Positions 25,355-35,697 of a DNA stretch of 64,000 nucleotides are shown piece after piece. A model generated the notes under the pieces. That model saw nothing but the letters and a program-made list of their open reading frames with translations. It did not search any database and was not told where the DNA came from. The position numbers were made by a program, and so were the translations under genes. This stretch comes from Pseudomonas citrullilanati (GTDB lineage: Bacteria > Pseudomonadota > Gammaproteobacteria > Pseudomonadales > Pseudomonadaceae). Location: positions 124,001 to 188,000 of the forward strand of contig NZ_JAUQOP010000002.1 of assembly GCF_030580855.1 (NCBI RefSeq). The letters run 5' to 3'. The first letter of the stretch is position 1; each line of letters begins with the position of its first letter.

Positions 25355-27957
25355 GCGAGCGCATTCATGCCGCGCTGTATCCGGGCCTGCGCAGTGGTGT
25401 CCGTCGATGCGTCGGCATCGGGATGGGGAGCCGCACCTGGACGCACAAATGGGCCTTGTCCGCAGCGATCTGCTGTGGCGTCGGCAGCCAGGTGTTCGCC
25501 CAGGCGCATGCGCAGGCCGACCGTTCGTTTGCCCAGTTCGATACCTCGATTCTTTCTTCCCGGGGGATCGACCCTGGTGTTTCCGACTATTTTCGCACTG
25601 CGCCGCGTTTTCATGAGGGCTCGCGCGTGGTCAGCCTGCGGGTCAACGGCAACCCCATGGGCTTGACCGAGGCGCGGTTCGATCGGGACGGCGAGCTGTG
25701 CTTCACCCGAAGCCTGCTGGAAAAGGCCGGTGTACAGGTGCCCGCCGCGATCACCGACCCGGGAGGCGGGGAGGGCGAGGCCTGCCATGATTTCCTGGGG
25801 CGATTCCCCACTACCGTCGTCAGCCTGCTGCCCAATCGCGAGGAGGTGGCGCTGGTGGTTCCGAGCGAGGCGTTACGAGAACCGGAGTTCAACGAGGGTG
25901 CGTTTTCCCAGGGCGGCCTGGCAGGGTTGCTCAACTACGACGTGTTGGGCCTGGACAGCCAATCGCGCTCGGGCGGTGGCAACCGGTATCTGTCCGTGGC
26001 CACGGAAGCCGGCGTCAACCTGGGGGACTGGATCGTGCGCAGTCGCCAGCTCTACACCTCGATCAATGGCGTGCAGGACAGCGAGCATCTGTACGCCTAT
26101 GCCCAGCGCGATGTGCGGGCGTTGCAATCGACTTTCCAGGCCGGCCAGCTTTCCAGCAACAGCCCGGTGTTCGGTGGCGTGCAGTTTTCCGGTCTCCAAT
26201 TGTTCCCCGATGGGGTAAAGCGCGGGGATGGCGCGCGGGGGCCCATGGTGGAGGGGTTGGCCTTGAGCCAGTCCCGGGTGGAAGTCCGCCAGTCCGGTGC
26301 GTTGATTTATACGACGCTGGTTCCGGAAGGTCCCTTCACACTCGGCAATCTACCGCTGCTCAACGGCACCAGCGATCTTGAGGTCAGCGTGATCGAAGAA
26401 AATGGCGCAGAGCAGCGCTTTGTCGTACCGGCGGCGTCTTTGCGCGGCATGGCACCCGCTCAAGCCGGCTATTACCTGTCCCTGGGGCAGGCGCGTGGCT
26501 CGGGAGAGCGCGACGGTGAACAGCCCTTGCTGGCAATGGGGAGCGCAACCTGGGGGATCGGGCGCAGCTCGGCGCTCAGTAGCGGTTTGGTCGGTGCCCA
26601 GAATTACCAGGCCGCGGGCCTTGGGCTCGATACCCGCCCCCTGGCCAACCTCGCGGTGGGCGTGCGGGGCAACGTCTCCCATGACAAGGCCAGCGGCCAG
26701 TCGGGCGGGCGCAGCAGTCTGTCGCTGGGGACTTCCCTGGCCGCCGACCTCGACCTGTCATTCAGCGTGACCCGGCAGACCCTGGGCTATCGGGAGGTCT
26801 CGCAGATCCACTACGTCGACAAGGAGCTCGACCGCGAGGATTTCTACGCGTCGCGCTTCAAGAGCCAATACACGGCCGGGCTCGGCTGGTCCGATCCGGC
26901 GCTGGGCGGTTTCTCGGTGGGCTACACGCAGTCGTCGCAGTTCGATAACCAGACCTATGCACGCTTGTACGGCTCGTGGAACCGTTCGTTCAAGCACGCG
27001 AACGTGGGTGCCTACGTGGATTCGGCCATGGGCACCTCAAGCGCGTACGACGAGGGCGTGTCCGTACGCCTGCAGGTCAGCGTGCCGCTGGGCAGGGACC
27101 GGCGCGCTCGTTCTTCGCTGACGCACCAGGGCAGTCGTTCGACCCTGGCGGCGGCCTACAGCGAACGTGTCAACGACGCCCTGAACTATGAGCTGGGGCA
27201 TGAGCGAGGGCTGAACCACCCGCAATCCCTGACCCGCGCCAACGTCAACGCCTTGCCGCGCTTCGCCCAGGTCGGGCTCGGGGCCAGCCAGGACCGTTCC
27301 AGTACCCAGTACAACGGCTACCTCAGGGGAGGCGTCGTCGCCCATGGGCAGGGGCTGACCTTTTCTCCGTACAGGGTCCAGGAAACGTTCGGCATCGCCT
27401 CCGTGGAGGGCGTTCCCGGGGCGCGGATCAGTACGCCGCAGGGGCCGGTGTGGACCGATTCCCAGGGCCGTGCGGTGATCGCCAGCCTGCCGGCCTATAA
27501 CAACAGTCGTGTCGAGCTGGACACCCGGTCACTGCCCAAGCGTGTCGATATCCAGAACGGAACCCAGGTGCTGAGCGCCGGGCGTGGCTCGTTCAATGCC
27601 GTCGATTTCTCGGTGCTCAACGTCCGCAGGCTGTTGCTCCAGGCTCGCGACGAAAGCGGCGAGGCACTGCCACAAGGCGTCTCGGTGCTGACGGCCAATG
27701 ACGATTTCCTCACCAGTGTGGCCGGCGAAGGCATGATTTTTCTCAGCGATATCAACGGGCAGCAGGCCCTGAAAGTCGCGTTGTCGGGGGCCAGGACGTG
27801 CCAGCTCCAATTCGAACTCATGGAAAACAATGATGAAGATCTTCCTTATGAGACCGCTTCGGCGGTCTGTCGCGACTTCCCGGCCGACGAGGCCATGGCG
27901 TCTGCCGATGAGCCTGGGTTGCCTGGCCCTGCTACTGGCGAGCCCAGCGAAGGCTGA
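25351..27957 (+). CDS. Fimbrial outer-membrane usher
   Basis: The start overlaps the chaperone stop by four bases (ATGA), giving 868 residues; an ATG at 25423 would give a shorter, more conventional signal peptide and cannot be excluded. After the signal region, the N domain begins around FAQFDTSILSSRGIDPGVSDYF, followed by the 24-strand beta-barrel region and plug. The C domain has VEGVPGARISTPQGPVWTDSQGRAVI, followed by a Cys-bearing tail (ARTCQLQFEL... AVCRDFP). The usher exports and polymerises chaperone-bound pilins. The coding end overlaps the minor subunit gene by about 128 bp. Confidence 0.9.
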   Translation: MSERIHAALYPGLRSGVRRCVGIGMGSRTWTHKWALSAAICCGVGSQVFAQAHAQADRSFAQFDTSILSSRGIDPGVSDYFRTAPRFHEGSRVVSLRVNGNPMGLTEARFDRDGELCFTRSLLEKAGVQVPAAITDPGGGEGEACHDFLGRFPTTVVSLLPNREEVALVVPSEALREPEFNEGAFSQGGLAGLLNYDVLGLDSQSRSGGGNRYLSVATEAGVNLGDWIVRSRQLYTSINGVQDSEHLYAYAQRDVRALQSTFQAGQLSSNSPVFGGVQFSGLQLFPDGVKRGDGARGPMVEGLALSQSRVEVRQSGALIYTTLVPEGPFTLGNLPLLNGTSDLEVSVIEENGAEQRFVVPAASLRGMAPAQAGYYLSLGQARGSGERDGEQPLLAMGSATWGIGRSSALSSGLVGAQNYQAAGLGLDTRPLANLAVGVRGNVSHDKASGQSGGRSSLSLGTSLAADLDLSFSVTRQTLGYREVSQIHYVDKELDREDFYASRFKSQYTAGLGWSDPALGGFSVGYTQSSQFDNQTYARLYGSWNRSFKHANVGAYVDSAMGTSSAYDEGVSVRLQVSVPLGRDRRARSSLTHQGSRSTLAAAYSERVNDALNYELGHERGLNHPQSLTRANVNALPRFAQVGLGASQDRSSTQYNGYLRGGVVAHGQGLTFSPYRVQETFGIASVEGVPGARISTPQGPVWTDSQGRAVIASLPAYNNSRVELDTRSLPKRVDIQNGTQVLSAGRGSFNAVDFSVLNVRRLLLQARDESGEALPQGVSVLTANDDFLTSVAGEGMIFLSDINGQQALKVALSGARTCQLQFELMENNDEDLPYETASAVCRDFPADEAMASADEPGLPGPATGEPSEG

Positions 27958-28432
27958 GCCATGCCATGTGTCGCTGAGCCAGGACCGGCTCGACTATGGC
28001 CGCCTGCATCAGGGCGAGCTGCTGGTCGACCAGCCAGGCCAGGCAGAGCTGACGCTTGGCAAGCGGACCTTGAACCTGAATGTGGTCTGTGCCGAGCCCA
28101 CCGCGATCGCCTTGCGTTTCGACGGCCCTGGCGCCGGTGCCGAGGCCTTCGGCCTGGGCCCCCAGGGACGTTTCACCTTGAGCCTCAAGCGGCCGCGGCT
28201 GGATGGGCAGGCTGTGGAATTGTTCCAGGGACGTGCGCGTTCCCTGGAGCACAGCAGCCGCTTGTTGCCCGGCCAGACACTGGTTGCCCGGCAGGGGGGC
28301 TCGGCTGTCCAGGGGCGAATGTTTTCCGCGCAGGTCGAGGTCGAGACCTACTTGCCAGCCAGTGCGGCCCGGGTCCGCGATGAGACGGTGATCGATGGGC
28401 GCGGGCGCTTCGAGCTGGTGCCCCACCCCTGA
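27830..28432 (+). CDS. Minor fimbrial subunit, DUF1120-like
   Basis: About 200 residues from the ATG at 27830 (a tandem ATG lies at 27833, and 27908 would start directly at the signal peptide MSLGCLALLLASPAKA-EPC). The start is therefore uncertain. The mature part follows the pilin layout: a Cys near the N-terminus (EPCHVSLSQDRLDYGRL) and a second Cys in NLNVVCAEPTAIALRFDG, which lines up with the pilins' CSLN...VDYGRI and ITCDGPT. It is therefore probably a minor or tip subunit. It overlaps the usher gene by up to 128 bp and converges on the ABC ATPase gene three bases past its stop. Confidence 0.72.
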   Translation: MMKIFLMRPLRRSVATSRPTRPWRLPMSLGCLALLLASPAKAEPCHVSLSQDRLDYGRLHQGELLVDQPGQAELTLGKRTLNLNVVCAEPTAIALRFDGPGAGAEAFGLGPQGRFTLSLKRPRLDGQAVELFQGRARSLEHSSRLLPGQTLVARQGGSAVQGRMFSAQVEVETYLPASAARVRDETVIDGRGRFELVPHP

Positions 28433-28435
28433 AGG

Positions 28436-29173
28436 TCAGGCGGCCGGTTCCACGGTGCCGATGAAATTCGCCAGCTCCGCTGTCCGCGGGGCGGCGAACA
28501 ACACCTTGGGATCGCCCACCTCATGCACCTTGCCCTGGTGCATGAACACCAGTTTGTCCCCGACCTCCCGGGCGAAGCGCATCTCGTGGGTGACCATGAT
28601 CAACGTCATGCCTTCCCGGGCCAATTTGCGTACCACGCCGAGCACTTCGTTGACCAGTTCCGGGTCCAGGGCCGAGGTGATCTCGTCGCACAGCAGCACC
28701 TTCGGTGACATCGCCAGGGCGCGGGCGATCGCCACCCGTTGCTGCTGGCCGCCGGACAGGCGTTCCGGAAAGGCATCGAATTTCTCGCCAAGGCCGACCC
28801 GTTCGAGCATCTGCCGCGCCAGTTCGGCTGCCTTGGCCTTGGGCACTTTCTGCACGACCTGGGGCGCGAGCATCACGTTTTCGCCGACCGTCAGGTGTGG
28901 GAACAGGTTGAATTGCTGGAACACCATCCCGACTTTCTGCCGCAGGCTGCGCAGGTCGGCACGGGCCGCATCGAGGTATTCGCCGTCCACTTCGATCACG
29001 CCGTCGTTGATCGATTCCAGGCCGTTGAGGGTGCGCAGCAAGGTGGATTTGCCCGAGCCGCTGCGGCCGATGATCGCCACCACCTGGCCTTCCTCGACGC
29101 TCAGGTCGATGCCCTTGAGCACGTGGTGATCGCCGTAGTACTTATGCAGGGCGGTGATTCTAAGCAGAGGCAT
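28436..29173 (-). CDS. Polar amino acid ABC transporter ATPase
   Basis: The ATG at 29173 begins MPLLRITALHKYYGDHHVLKG; upstream frame lacks family sequence. The 245-residue ATPase has Walker A GRSGSGKST, Q-loop, signature LSGGQQQR, Walker B VLLCDEITSALD and the switch His in MVTHEMRFA, all intact. It is the last gene of a four-gene leftward operon (binding protein, two permeases, ATPase) and overlaps the second permease gene by 14 bp. Confidence 0.93.
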   Translation of the reverse strand: MPLLRITALHKYYGDHHVLKGIDLSVEEGQVVAIIGRSGSGKSTLLRTLNGLESINDGVIEVDGEYLDAARADLRSLRQKVGMVFQQFNLFPHLTVGENVMLAPQVVQKVPKAKAAELARQMLERVGLGEKFDAFPERLSGGQQQRVAIARALAMSPKVLLCDEITSALDPELVNEVLGVVRKLAREGMTLIMVTHEMRFAREVGDKLVFMHQGKVHEVGDPKVLFAAPRTAELANFIGTVEPAA

Positions 29174-29810
29174 GCAGTCTCCTTTCCAGATAGCGCGCAC
29201 TGAGGGACAGGGGGTAGCAGAGCAGGAAATAACCGAGGGCGACCAGGCCATACACCATGAACGGCTCGAACGTGGCATTGGCGAGCATGCCGCCGGTCTT
29301 GGTCAGCTCGGTGAAGCCGATGATCGAGGTCACGGCCGTGCCCTTGACCACTTGCACGGAAAAGCCCACGGTCGGCGCCACGGCAATGCGCAGGGCCTGG
29401 GGCAGGATCACATGGCGCAACTGTTCCAGCGGGTTGAGCGCCAGGCTTGCCGAGGCTTCCCATTGGCCGTTGGGAATCGCCTCGACGCAGCCGCGCCAGA
29501 TCTCCGCCAGGTAGGCACTGGTGAACAGCGTCAGGGCGATCGCCGCCGCCATCCAGGGCGAGATCTCGACGCCCGCCAGGGCCACGCCGAAGAACACCAG
29601 GAACAGTTGCATCAACAGCGGCGTGCCCTGGAACAGCTCGATGTAGGTGCGGGCGACATTTCGTGCCAGGGTATTCCTGGCGATGCGCAGCACCAACACC
29701 AGCAAGCCGACCACGCCGCCGCCGATGAACGCCACCAGGGATAGCGCCAGGGTCCATTGCAGGCCGGTGAGCAAGTTGCGCACCACGTCCCAGAACGTGA
29801 AGTCACTCAT
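29160..29810 (-). CDS. Polar amino acid ABC transporter permease 2
   Basis: The start at 29810 has AGGAG five bases upstream. The 216-residue protein has about five membrane segments and the HisMQ-type EAA loop EASASLALNPLEQLRHVILPQALRIAVAP that contacts the ATPase. It pairs with the preceding permease as a heterodimer in a polar amino acid importer. It overlaps the first permease gene (29803) by eight bases. Confidence 0.92.
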   Translation of the reverse strand: MSDFTFWDVVRNLLTGLQWTLALSLVAFIGGGVVGLLVLVLRIARNTLARNVARTYIELFQGTPLLMQLFLVFFGVALAGVEISPWMAAAIALTLFTSAYLAEIWRGCVEAIPNGQWEASASLALNPLEQLRHVILPQALRIAVAPTVGFSVQVVKGTAVTSIIGFTELTKTGGMLANATFEPFMVYGLVALGYFLLCYPLSLSARYLERRLHASA

Positions 29811-30474
29811 GGGTGCTCCTGGCAATGTAGCGTCGCCCCACCCAGTTCAGGAGCTGGCGGATCATCAGTGCCATGCACAAGTACACCAGGGTCGTCAGGG
29901 CGTAGGTTTCGAAGGCGCGAAAGTTGCGCGACTGGATGAAGTTGGCAGCGAAGCTCAGCTCTTCGGTGGCGATCTGCGAACACACCGCCGAGCCGAGCAT
30001 CACGATGATGATCTGGCTGCTCAGGGCCGGCCAGACCTTGCCCAGGGCTGGCAGCAGCACCACGTGCCGGAACGCTTCGAAGCGGCTCATGGCCAGGGCC
30101 GCGGCGGCTTCCAGCTGCCCGCGGGGGATGGCCTGGATGCCGGCGCGAATGATCTCGGTGGAATAGGCGCCAAGGTTGATCACCATCGCCAGCACCGCCG
30201 CCTGCCATTCGGAAATCTGCACGCCCAGGGACGGAAGGCCGAAGAAAATGAAGAACAACTGCACCAGGAACGGCGTATTGCGGATCAACTCCACGTACAC
30301 GCCGAAGAGCGCCGCGAATGGGCGGATATTCCACGCCCGCACCACGGCCCCGACGATGCCCAGGCCGACCCCGAGCAACGCACCGATGGCCGTCAGCTCC
30401 AGGGTGAACAGGGCGCCGCGCACCAGCAACTCGGTGTTTTGCACCACCGGCAGAAAATCGAACTGATAAGCCAT
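29803..30474 (-). CDS. Polar amino acid ABC transporter permease 1
   Basis: The ATG at 30474 is chosen; a GTG six bases upstream is an alternative. The 223-residue protein has the HisM/GlnP family pattern: TELLVRGALFTLELTAIGAL near the start and the EAA loop EAAAALAMSRFEAFRHVVLLPALGKVWPAL. It is the first of two permeases in the operon, downstream of the binding protein. Confidence 0.92.
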   Translation of the reverse strand: MAYQFDFLPVVQNTELLVRGALFTLELTAIGALLGVGLGIVGAVVRAWNIRPFAALFGVYVELIRNTPFLVQLFFIFFGLPSLGVQISEWQAAVLAMVINLGAYSTEIIRAGIQAIPRGQLEAAAALAMSRFEAFRHVVLLPALGKVWPALSSQIIIVMLGSAVCSQIATEELSFAANFIQSRNFRAFETYALTTLVYLCMALMIRQLLNWVGRRYIARSTHE

Positions 30475-30495
30475 GCTCACGCTCTCGGACGACGA

Positions 30496-31281
30496 TCAGA
30501 GATCAGCCGGCAGTGGCTGCTTGAGCCAGGCCTGGGCATTTTTCTCCAGGCTGCCATCGGCCTTGGCGGTGGCGAGGATCTGGTTGACCTTGTCCAGCAA
30601 CGCCGGCTCGTTCTTGTTCACGCCCACGTACACCGGAGAGTCCTTGAGCTTGACCTTCAGCGCCGGGACCCGCTTGGGGTTGCGTTCGCTGATGGCGACC
30701 ATCACCACGTTGCCGCTGGCGATCAGGTCCACCTGGCCGGCCAGGTAGGCGGCGATGGTCGAATTGTTGTCCTCGAAGCGCTTGATGGTGGTGCCTTGCG
30801 GGGCGACCTTGGTCAGCTCGATGTCTTCGATAGCGCCACGGGTGACGCTGATGGTCTTGCCCTTGAGGTCGTCCAGGCCATTGATCGCCGCGTCGGGTGG
30901 GCCGAACACCGCCAGGTAGAACGGCGCGTAGGCGCTGGAGAAGTCGATGACCTTTTCCCGCTCCGGGTTCTTGCCGAGGCTGGAAATCACCAGGTCGACC
31001 TTGCCGGTGGTCAGGAACGGAATGCGGTTGGTGCTGTTGACCGGGGTCAGTTCCAGCTTGACCTTGAGCTGGTCGGCCAGCAGTTTCGCGGTGTCGATGT
31101 CCAGGCCGCGGGGCTTCATGTCCGGGCCCACCGAACCGAACGGCGGGAAATCCTGGGGCACGGCGACCTTGAGGGTGCCGCGCTTGACCACGTCTTCCAG
31201 GCCATCGGCGTGGGCGGGCAACTGGCAGAACATCAGGCTGGCAAACAAGGCAGTGAGCAGAGCGCTGCAACGCTGGATCAT
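30496..31281 (-). CDS. Polar amino acid ABC transporter periplasmic binding protein
   Basis: The ATG at 31281 gives 261 residues with a Sec signal ending PAHA-DGL. The mature part is a family 3 solute-binding protein: GTLKVAVPQDFPPFGSVGPD, GLDIDTAKLLADQL, FLTTGKVDLVISSLGKNPEREKVIDFS and GKTISVTRGAIEDIEL. The ligand is probably a polar amino acid, but the exact one cannot be told. It is the first gene of the operon, and its promoter must lie in the 31282-31370 region. Confidence 0.92.
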   Translation of the reverse strand: MIQRCSALLTALFASLMFCQLPAHADGLEDVVKRGTLKVAVPQDFPPFGSVGPDMKPRGLDIDTAKLLADQLKVKLELTPVNSTNRIPFLTTGKVDLVISSLGKNPEREKVIDFSSAYAPFYLAVFGPPDAAINGLDDLKGKTISVTRGAIEDIELTKVAPQGTTIKRFEDNNSTIAAYLAGQVDLIASGNVVMVAISERNPKRVPALKVKLKDSPVYVGVNKNEPALLDKVNQILATAKADGSLEKNAQAWLKQPLPADL

Positions 31282-31682
31282 GGCGAATCTCGCAATCAAG
31301 GGTGATTGGTGCGGGGACAGAGCACAGGCCATGCCAAGCCGGCTTCAACGCACCCAAACCGGGCCCGACGCAGCCCCTTGTGGGAGCGAGGCTGCTCGCG
31401 AAAGTGGCCTCGGGAAGGGCGTACGGGCGTTTTTGCGAGCAAGCTCGCTCCCACAAGGCAAGGGCGCGTTTCGCACCGTTATCGGGCATCGTCACCGGGC
31501 GCTGGGGGATTTCGGCGCAGCGATGCGGCTGGATCGCTTCGTCGGATGGGGCGCGGTGCGGCTTGAGTTATACCCAAATACGTCTTTGCTCATAGCGAGA
31601 CTCAATCAACTGCGGCTTCCTGAACCCGGGAAGGGCCGCTATGATGGGCCACGTTTTTTTGCTGATTACCCCGGAGATTTCC
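31282..31682. other. Intergenic region between the ABC operon and trxA
   Basis: About 400 bp hold the divergent promoters and a family B REP element (see 31378). Before trxA the AT-rich stretch near 31565-31600 and a TATGAT at 31640-31645 are possible promoter parts, without a convincing -35. No gene is seen. Confidence 0.5.
31378..31457. repeat. REP-type palindrome (family B)
   Basis: Inverted arms at 31378-31404 and 31430-31457 contain TGTGGGAGCGAGGCTGCTCG and a close inverted copy (GCGAGCAAGCTCGCTCCCAC). It is the second family B element in the window. Confidence 0.85.
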
Positions 31683-32012
31683 ATGAGCAGCGATCTGATC
31701 AAACACGTTAGCGACGCTAGCTTCGAGGCTGACGTACTCAAGGCCGAAGGCGCCGTACTGGTCGACTATTGGGCCGAGTGGTGCGGGCCGTGCAAAATGA
31801 TCGCCCCGGTCCTGGACGAAATTGCCGAGACGTACAAAGGCAAGCTGACCGTTGCCAAGCTGAACATCGACGAAAACCAGGAGACTCCGGCCAAGCACGG
31901 CGTGCGTGGTATCCCGACCCTGATGCTGTTCAAGAACGGCAGCGTCGAGGCCACCAAGGTGGGCGCGCTGTCGAAGTCGCAATTGGCGGCTTTCCTCGAC
32001 GCCAACATCTAA
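31683..32012 (+). CDS. trxA: Thioredoxin 1
   Basis: The ATG at 31683 ([11 protein letters not shown]) gives 109 residues with the active site W-C34-G-P-C37 and the cis-Pro in GIPTLMLF. It is a cytoplasmic disulfide reductase for ribonucleotide reductase and other targets. A GGAG sits upstream (CCCGGAGATTTCC). A strong terminator follows, so trxA is probably a single-gene unit ahead of rho, as in other Gammaproteobacteria. Confidence 0.97.
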   Translation: MSSDLIKHVSDASFEADVLKAEGAVLVDYWAEWCGPCKMIAPVLDEIAETYKGKLTVAKLNIDENQETPAKHGVRGIPTLMLFKNGSVEATKVGALSKSQLAAFLDANI

Positions 32013-32028
32013 GCGCCGAATGCCGTTG

Positions 32029-32057
32029 AAAAAGCCCCGCAAATCGCGGGGCTTTTT
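32029..32057 (+). terminator. Terminator after trxA
   Basis: AAAAAGCCCCGC (32029-32040) pairs with GCGGGGCTTTTT (32046-32057) around a five-base loop. The A and T tracts allow bidirectional action. Confidence 0.92.
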
Positions 32058-32089
32058 CGTTGTTCGGGGCTAGACGCTCGCAAACCCAG

Positions 32090-32253
32090 GTGTTACATTC
32101 GGCCCCGCACTGGTTTCTCCTGTGCCCCCTGCAAGCCGTCGCCGACGCTCTCCTTTCGATTAAGTACGCGATCCTGTCGCCTTCTCCGCGGCGCGGCCTC
32201 ATTAAGCCAAAAGCTTAATTTCCCCCCTCCATAAATGATTACGTCATTCCTAT
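32090..32253 (+). promoter_or_regulatory. Structured rho leader (possible Pseudomon-Rho RNA motif)
   Basis: About 160 bases of C-rich, G-poor leader precede rho. A hairpin ATTAAGC (32201-32207) with GCTTAAT (32213-32219) is followed by TTTCCCCCC. No Shine-Dalgarno is obvious before the rho ATG. A conserved RNA called Pseudomon-Rho is known upstream of rho in pseudomonads; position and character fit, but I could not check the covariance model. It likely mediates Rho autoregulation. Confidence 0.6.
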
Positions 32254-33513
<1,260 letters not shown>

Positions 33514-33534
33514 CCATCGATGCGTTGGCAAAAG

Positions 33535-33561
33535 GCGCCCTGGACAGGGCGCTTTTTTTTT
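33535..33561 (+). terminator. Terminator after rho
   Basis: GCGCCCT (33535-33541) pairs with AGGGCGC (33546-33552), followed by a run of nine T. This is a classic intrinsic terminator for rho itself. Confidence 0.95.
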
Positions 33562-33663
33562 GCGGCACGCGACCTGGACCGCGTTGACCGAAGCGGATAA
33601 CTTTTGCCGGTTGCAGGTGTCTTTTTCCATCATCACCTGCGTATCTCGTCGACAAGGATCGTT

Positions 33664-35616
33664 ATGCACGTATTTGGCAACCGCCGTGACATCGACGGGC
33701 TGAGGGCCCTGGCCGTCATTCCGGTCGTGCTGTTTCACTTTGGCTTTGGCACCTTCGGCGGTGGTTTCGTCGGCGTCGATGTCTTCTTCGTCATTTCCGG
33801 GTTCCTGATCACCGGCATCCTGTTCCGCGAGATCAGTAATCAGCGTTTCAGTTTCGTCGATTTCTGGGCAAGGCGTGCCCGGCGCATCCTTCCGGCCTTG
33901 AGCGTGGTCATGCTCTTCACCCTGGTCCTGGGTGGGTGGTTGCTGGCAGCCAAGGACTTTTCGCAGTTGGGCAGGGCGGTGCGCTATCAGTCGATGTTCA
34001 TGTCGAACATCCTGTTCATGCGCGAAGACGGCTATTTCGAACCGGCCTCGGACCTCAAGCCGTTGCTCCACACCTGGTCCCTGGCGGTCGAGGAGCAGTA
34101 CTACATTTTCTTCCCGCTGCTGATGGTGCTGTTGATGCGCCATGTCCGTCATTGGCGCTGGATGCTGTTTGCCGTATTGCTGGGGTCGTTCGCCCTGAAC
34201 GTCGGTTATGTCGAGCGCAAGCCCGACCTGGCATTCTTTTCGCTGCCCACGCGGGCCTGGGAGCTGTTGTGCGGGGCGATGCTCGCCATCCTGCCGGCGC
34301 CTCGGCGCGCGGTGCGTCCCTGGGTTTATCAGGTGGTCGGCCTGGCGGGGTTGATCGCCGTGCTGGCAGCGGTGTTCACCTTCGACAAAGCCACGGTGTT
34401 CCCTGGCTGGGCCGCGCTGCTGCCGGTGCTCGGCGCCACGGCGCTGATCTGGTCGGGCGCCCAGGGGCCGACCTGGACCGCGCGCGTGCTGAGTACCCGG
34501 CTGCTGGTCTGGGTCGGCCTGCTGTCCTATTCCTTCTACCTGTGGCATTGGCCGGTCTACGTCTATGCCAATGCCATTTCCGTCGACGGGATCCAGCCTT
34601 GGGAAGCGTTGGGCTGGATCCTGCTGGCGCTGGGCCTGGCCTGGTTGAGCTGGCGCTTCGTCGAGCTTCCGTTTCGCGAGAAGCGCTGGCTGGCCGGGCG
34701 CCGGTCGGTGTTGCTCGGGGCGGGCGTGGCCATGGTGGTCCTGGCCGTGGCCGGTGTGGTGGTGCGCTCGGCGGATGGCTTTCCACAGCGCCTGACGGGC
34801 AAGGCGCTGGACTATGCACAGGCGCGGGATTGGCGGGCCGGGCAGATGGAATGCATGCTGGGCTTCAAGGATACCCAGCCGGACAAGGCCTGCCTGCTGG
34901 GGGCGAACAAAGACCTTCCGGCCACTCGGTTGTTCTGGGGCGACAGCCATGCGGCGGCGCTGTTGCCAGCGGTTGAAACCAGCGGGACCCGCGATGGCCG
35001 TCCGGTATGGCTCTACAGCATGAGCGGTTGCCCGCCGGTGCTGAGTACCGATGTCTCGCCGCGCTGTCGGGATTTCAATGAGCGGACCATGGAGCAGGTG
35101 CGTCGCCTGAACATCAAGAATGTGGTGCTGGCGGCCAATTGGAGCCTGTACATCTACGGGCGCGAGGACGGCGACAAAAAGCACATGCTCGACCCTCGCG
35201 ATGACCGCGCCACAGCCGAGGCGCGCATGGCGACCGCGATCCGGGCCCGTGTGGCGGCGGTCAGGGCCACCGGCGCGCAGGTCTGGTTGTTCAAGGAGGT
35301 GCCCCTGCAGCGCCTGGGCACGATCAGCCGGTTGACCAGCCTGGCGCGGACCGGGCGTTCGGCCGAGGGCCTGGGCCGCCCGCTCCAGGAACACCTGGCG
35401 CGCCAGCGAGCCCTGGCTGCCTTGTTCGCCTCGATGAGTGCCGCCGACCCCGGCGTGCATATCATCGACCCGGCGCCGCTGATGTGCCCGGACGAGGTCT
35501 GTCGCATAGAGGTCAATGGCCGTTCCCAGTACAAGGATGAAGATCATCTGTCTGACATGGGCAGCGCCCGCCTGGGCCCGTTGTTCGCGCCCGTGCTGCT
35601 GGGCACGACCGATTAA
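33664..35616 (+). CDS. OafA-like O-acyltransferase with SGNH domain
   Basis: The ATG at 33664 (after AAGGATCGTT) gives 650 residues. Residues ~1-350 are an acyltransferase-3 membrane domain with the usual RDIDGLRALAVIPVVLFH start (the catalytic His20-type residue in LFHF) and around ten hydrophobic segments. After a linker, residues ~415-640 form a periplasmic SGNH hydrolase-like domain with FWGDSHAA (Ser426) and a C-terminal DEDHLSDMG motif. Such proteins acetylate lipopolysaccharide, peptidoglycan or exopolysaccharide. The target is unknown; no sugar-assembly genes are nearby. Confidence 0.9.
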   Translation: MHVFGNRRDIDGLRALAVIPVVLFHFGFGTFGGGFVGVDVFFVISGFLITGILFREISNQRFSFVDFWARRARRILPALSVVMLFTLVLGGWLLAAKDFSQLGRAVRYQSMFMSNILFMREDGYFEPASDLKPLLHTWSLAVEEQYYIFFPLLMVLLMRHVRHWRWMLFAVLLGSFALNVGYVERKPDLAFFSLPTRAWELLCGAMLAILPAPRRAVRPWVYQVVGLAGLIAVLAAVFTFDKATVFPGWAALLPVLGATALIWSGAQGPTWTARVLSTRLLVWVGLLSYSFYLWHWPVYVYANAISVDGIQPWEALGWILLALGLAWLSWRFVELPFREKRWLAGRRSVLLGAGVAMVVLAVAGVVVRSADGFPQRLTGKALDYAQARDWRAGQMECMLGFKDTQPDKACLLGANKDLPATRLFWGDSHAAALLPAVETSGTRDGRPVWLYSMSGCPPVLSTDVSPRCRDFNERTMEQVRRLNIKNVVLAANWSLYIYGREDGDKKHMLDPRDDRATAEARMATAIRARVAAVRATGAQVWLFKEVPLQRLGTISRLTSLARTGRSAEGLGRPLQEHLARQRALAALFASMSAADPGVHIIDPAPLMCPDEVCRIEVNGRSQYKDEDHLSDMGSARLGPLFAPVLLGTTD

Positions 35617-35697
35617 TGAGCGCCGTGCGCACGCGCGGGCTGCTGTTTGGGCGCTGGAGCAGGTAGGATGTACGCCTATTTTCGGGGTGGCATCTCA

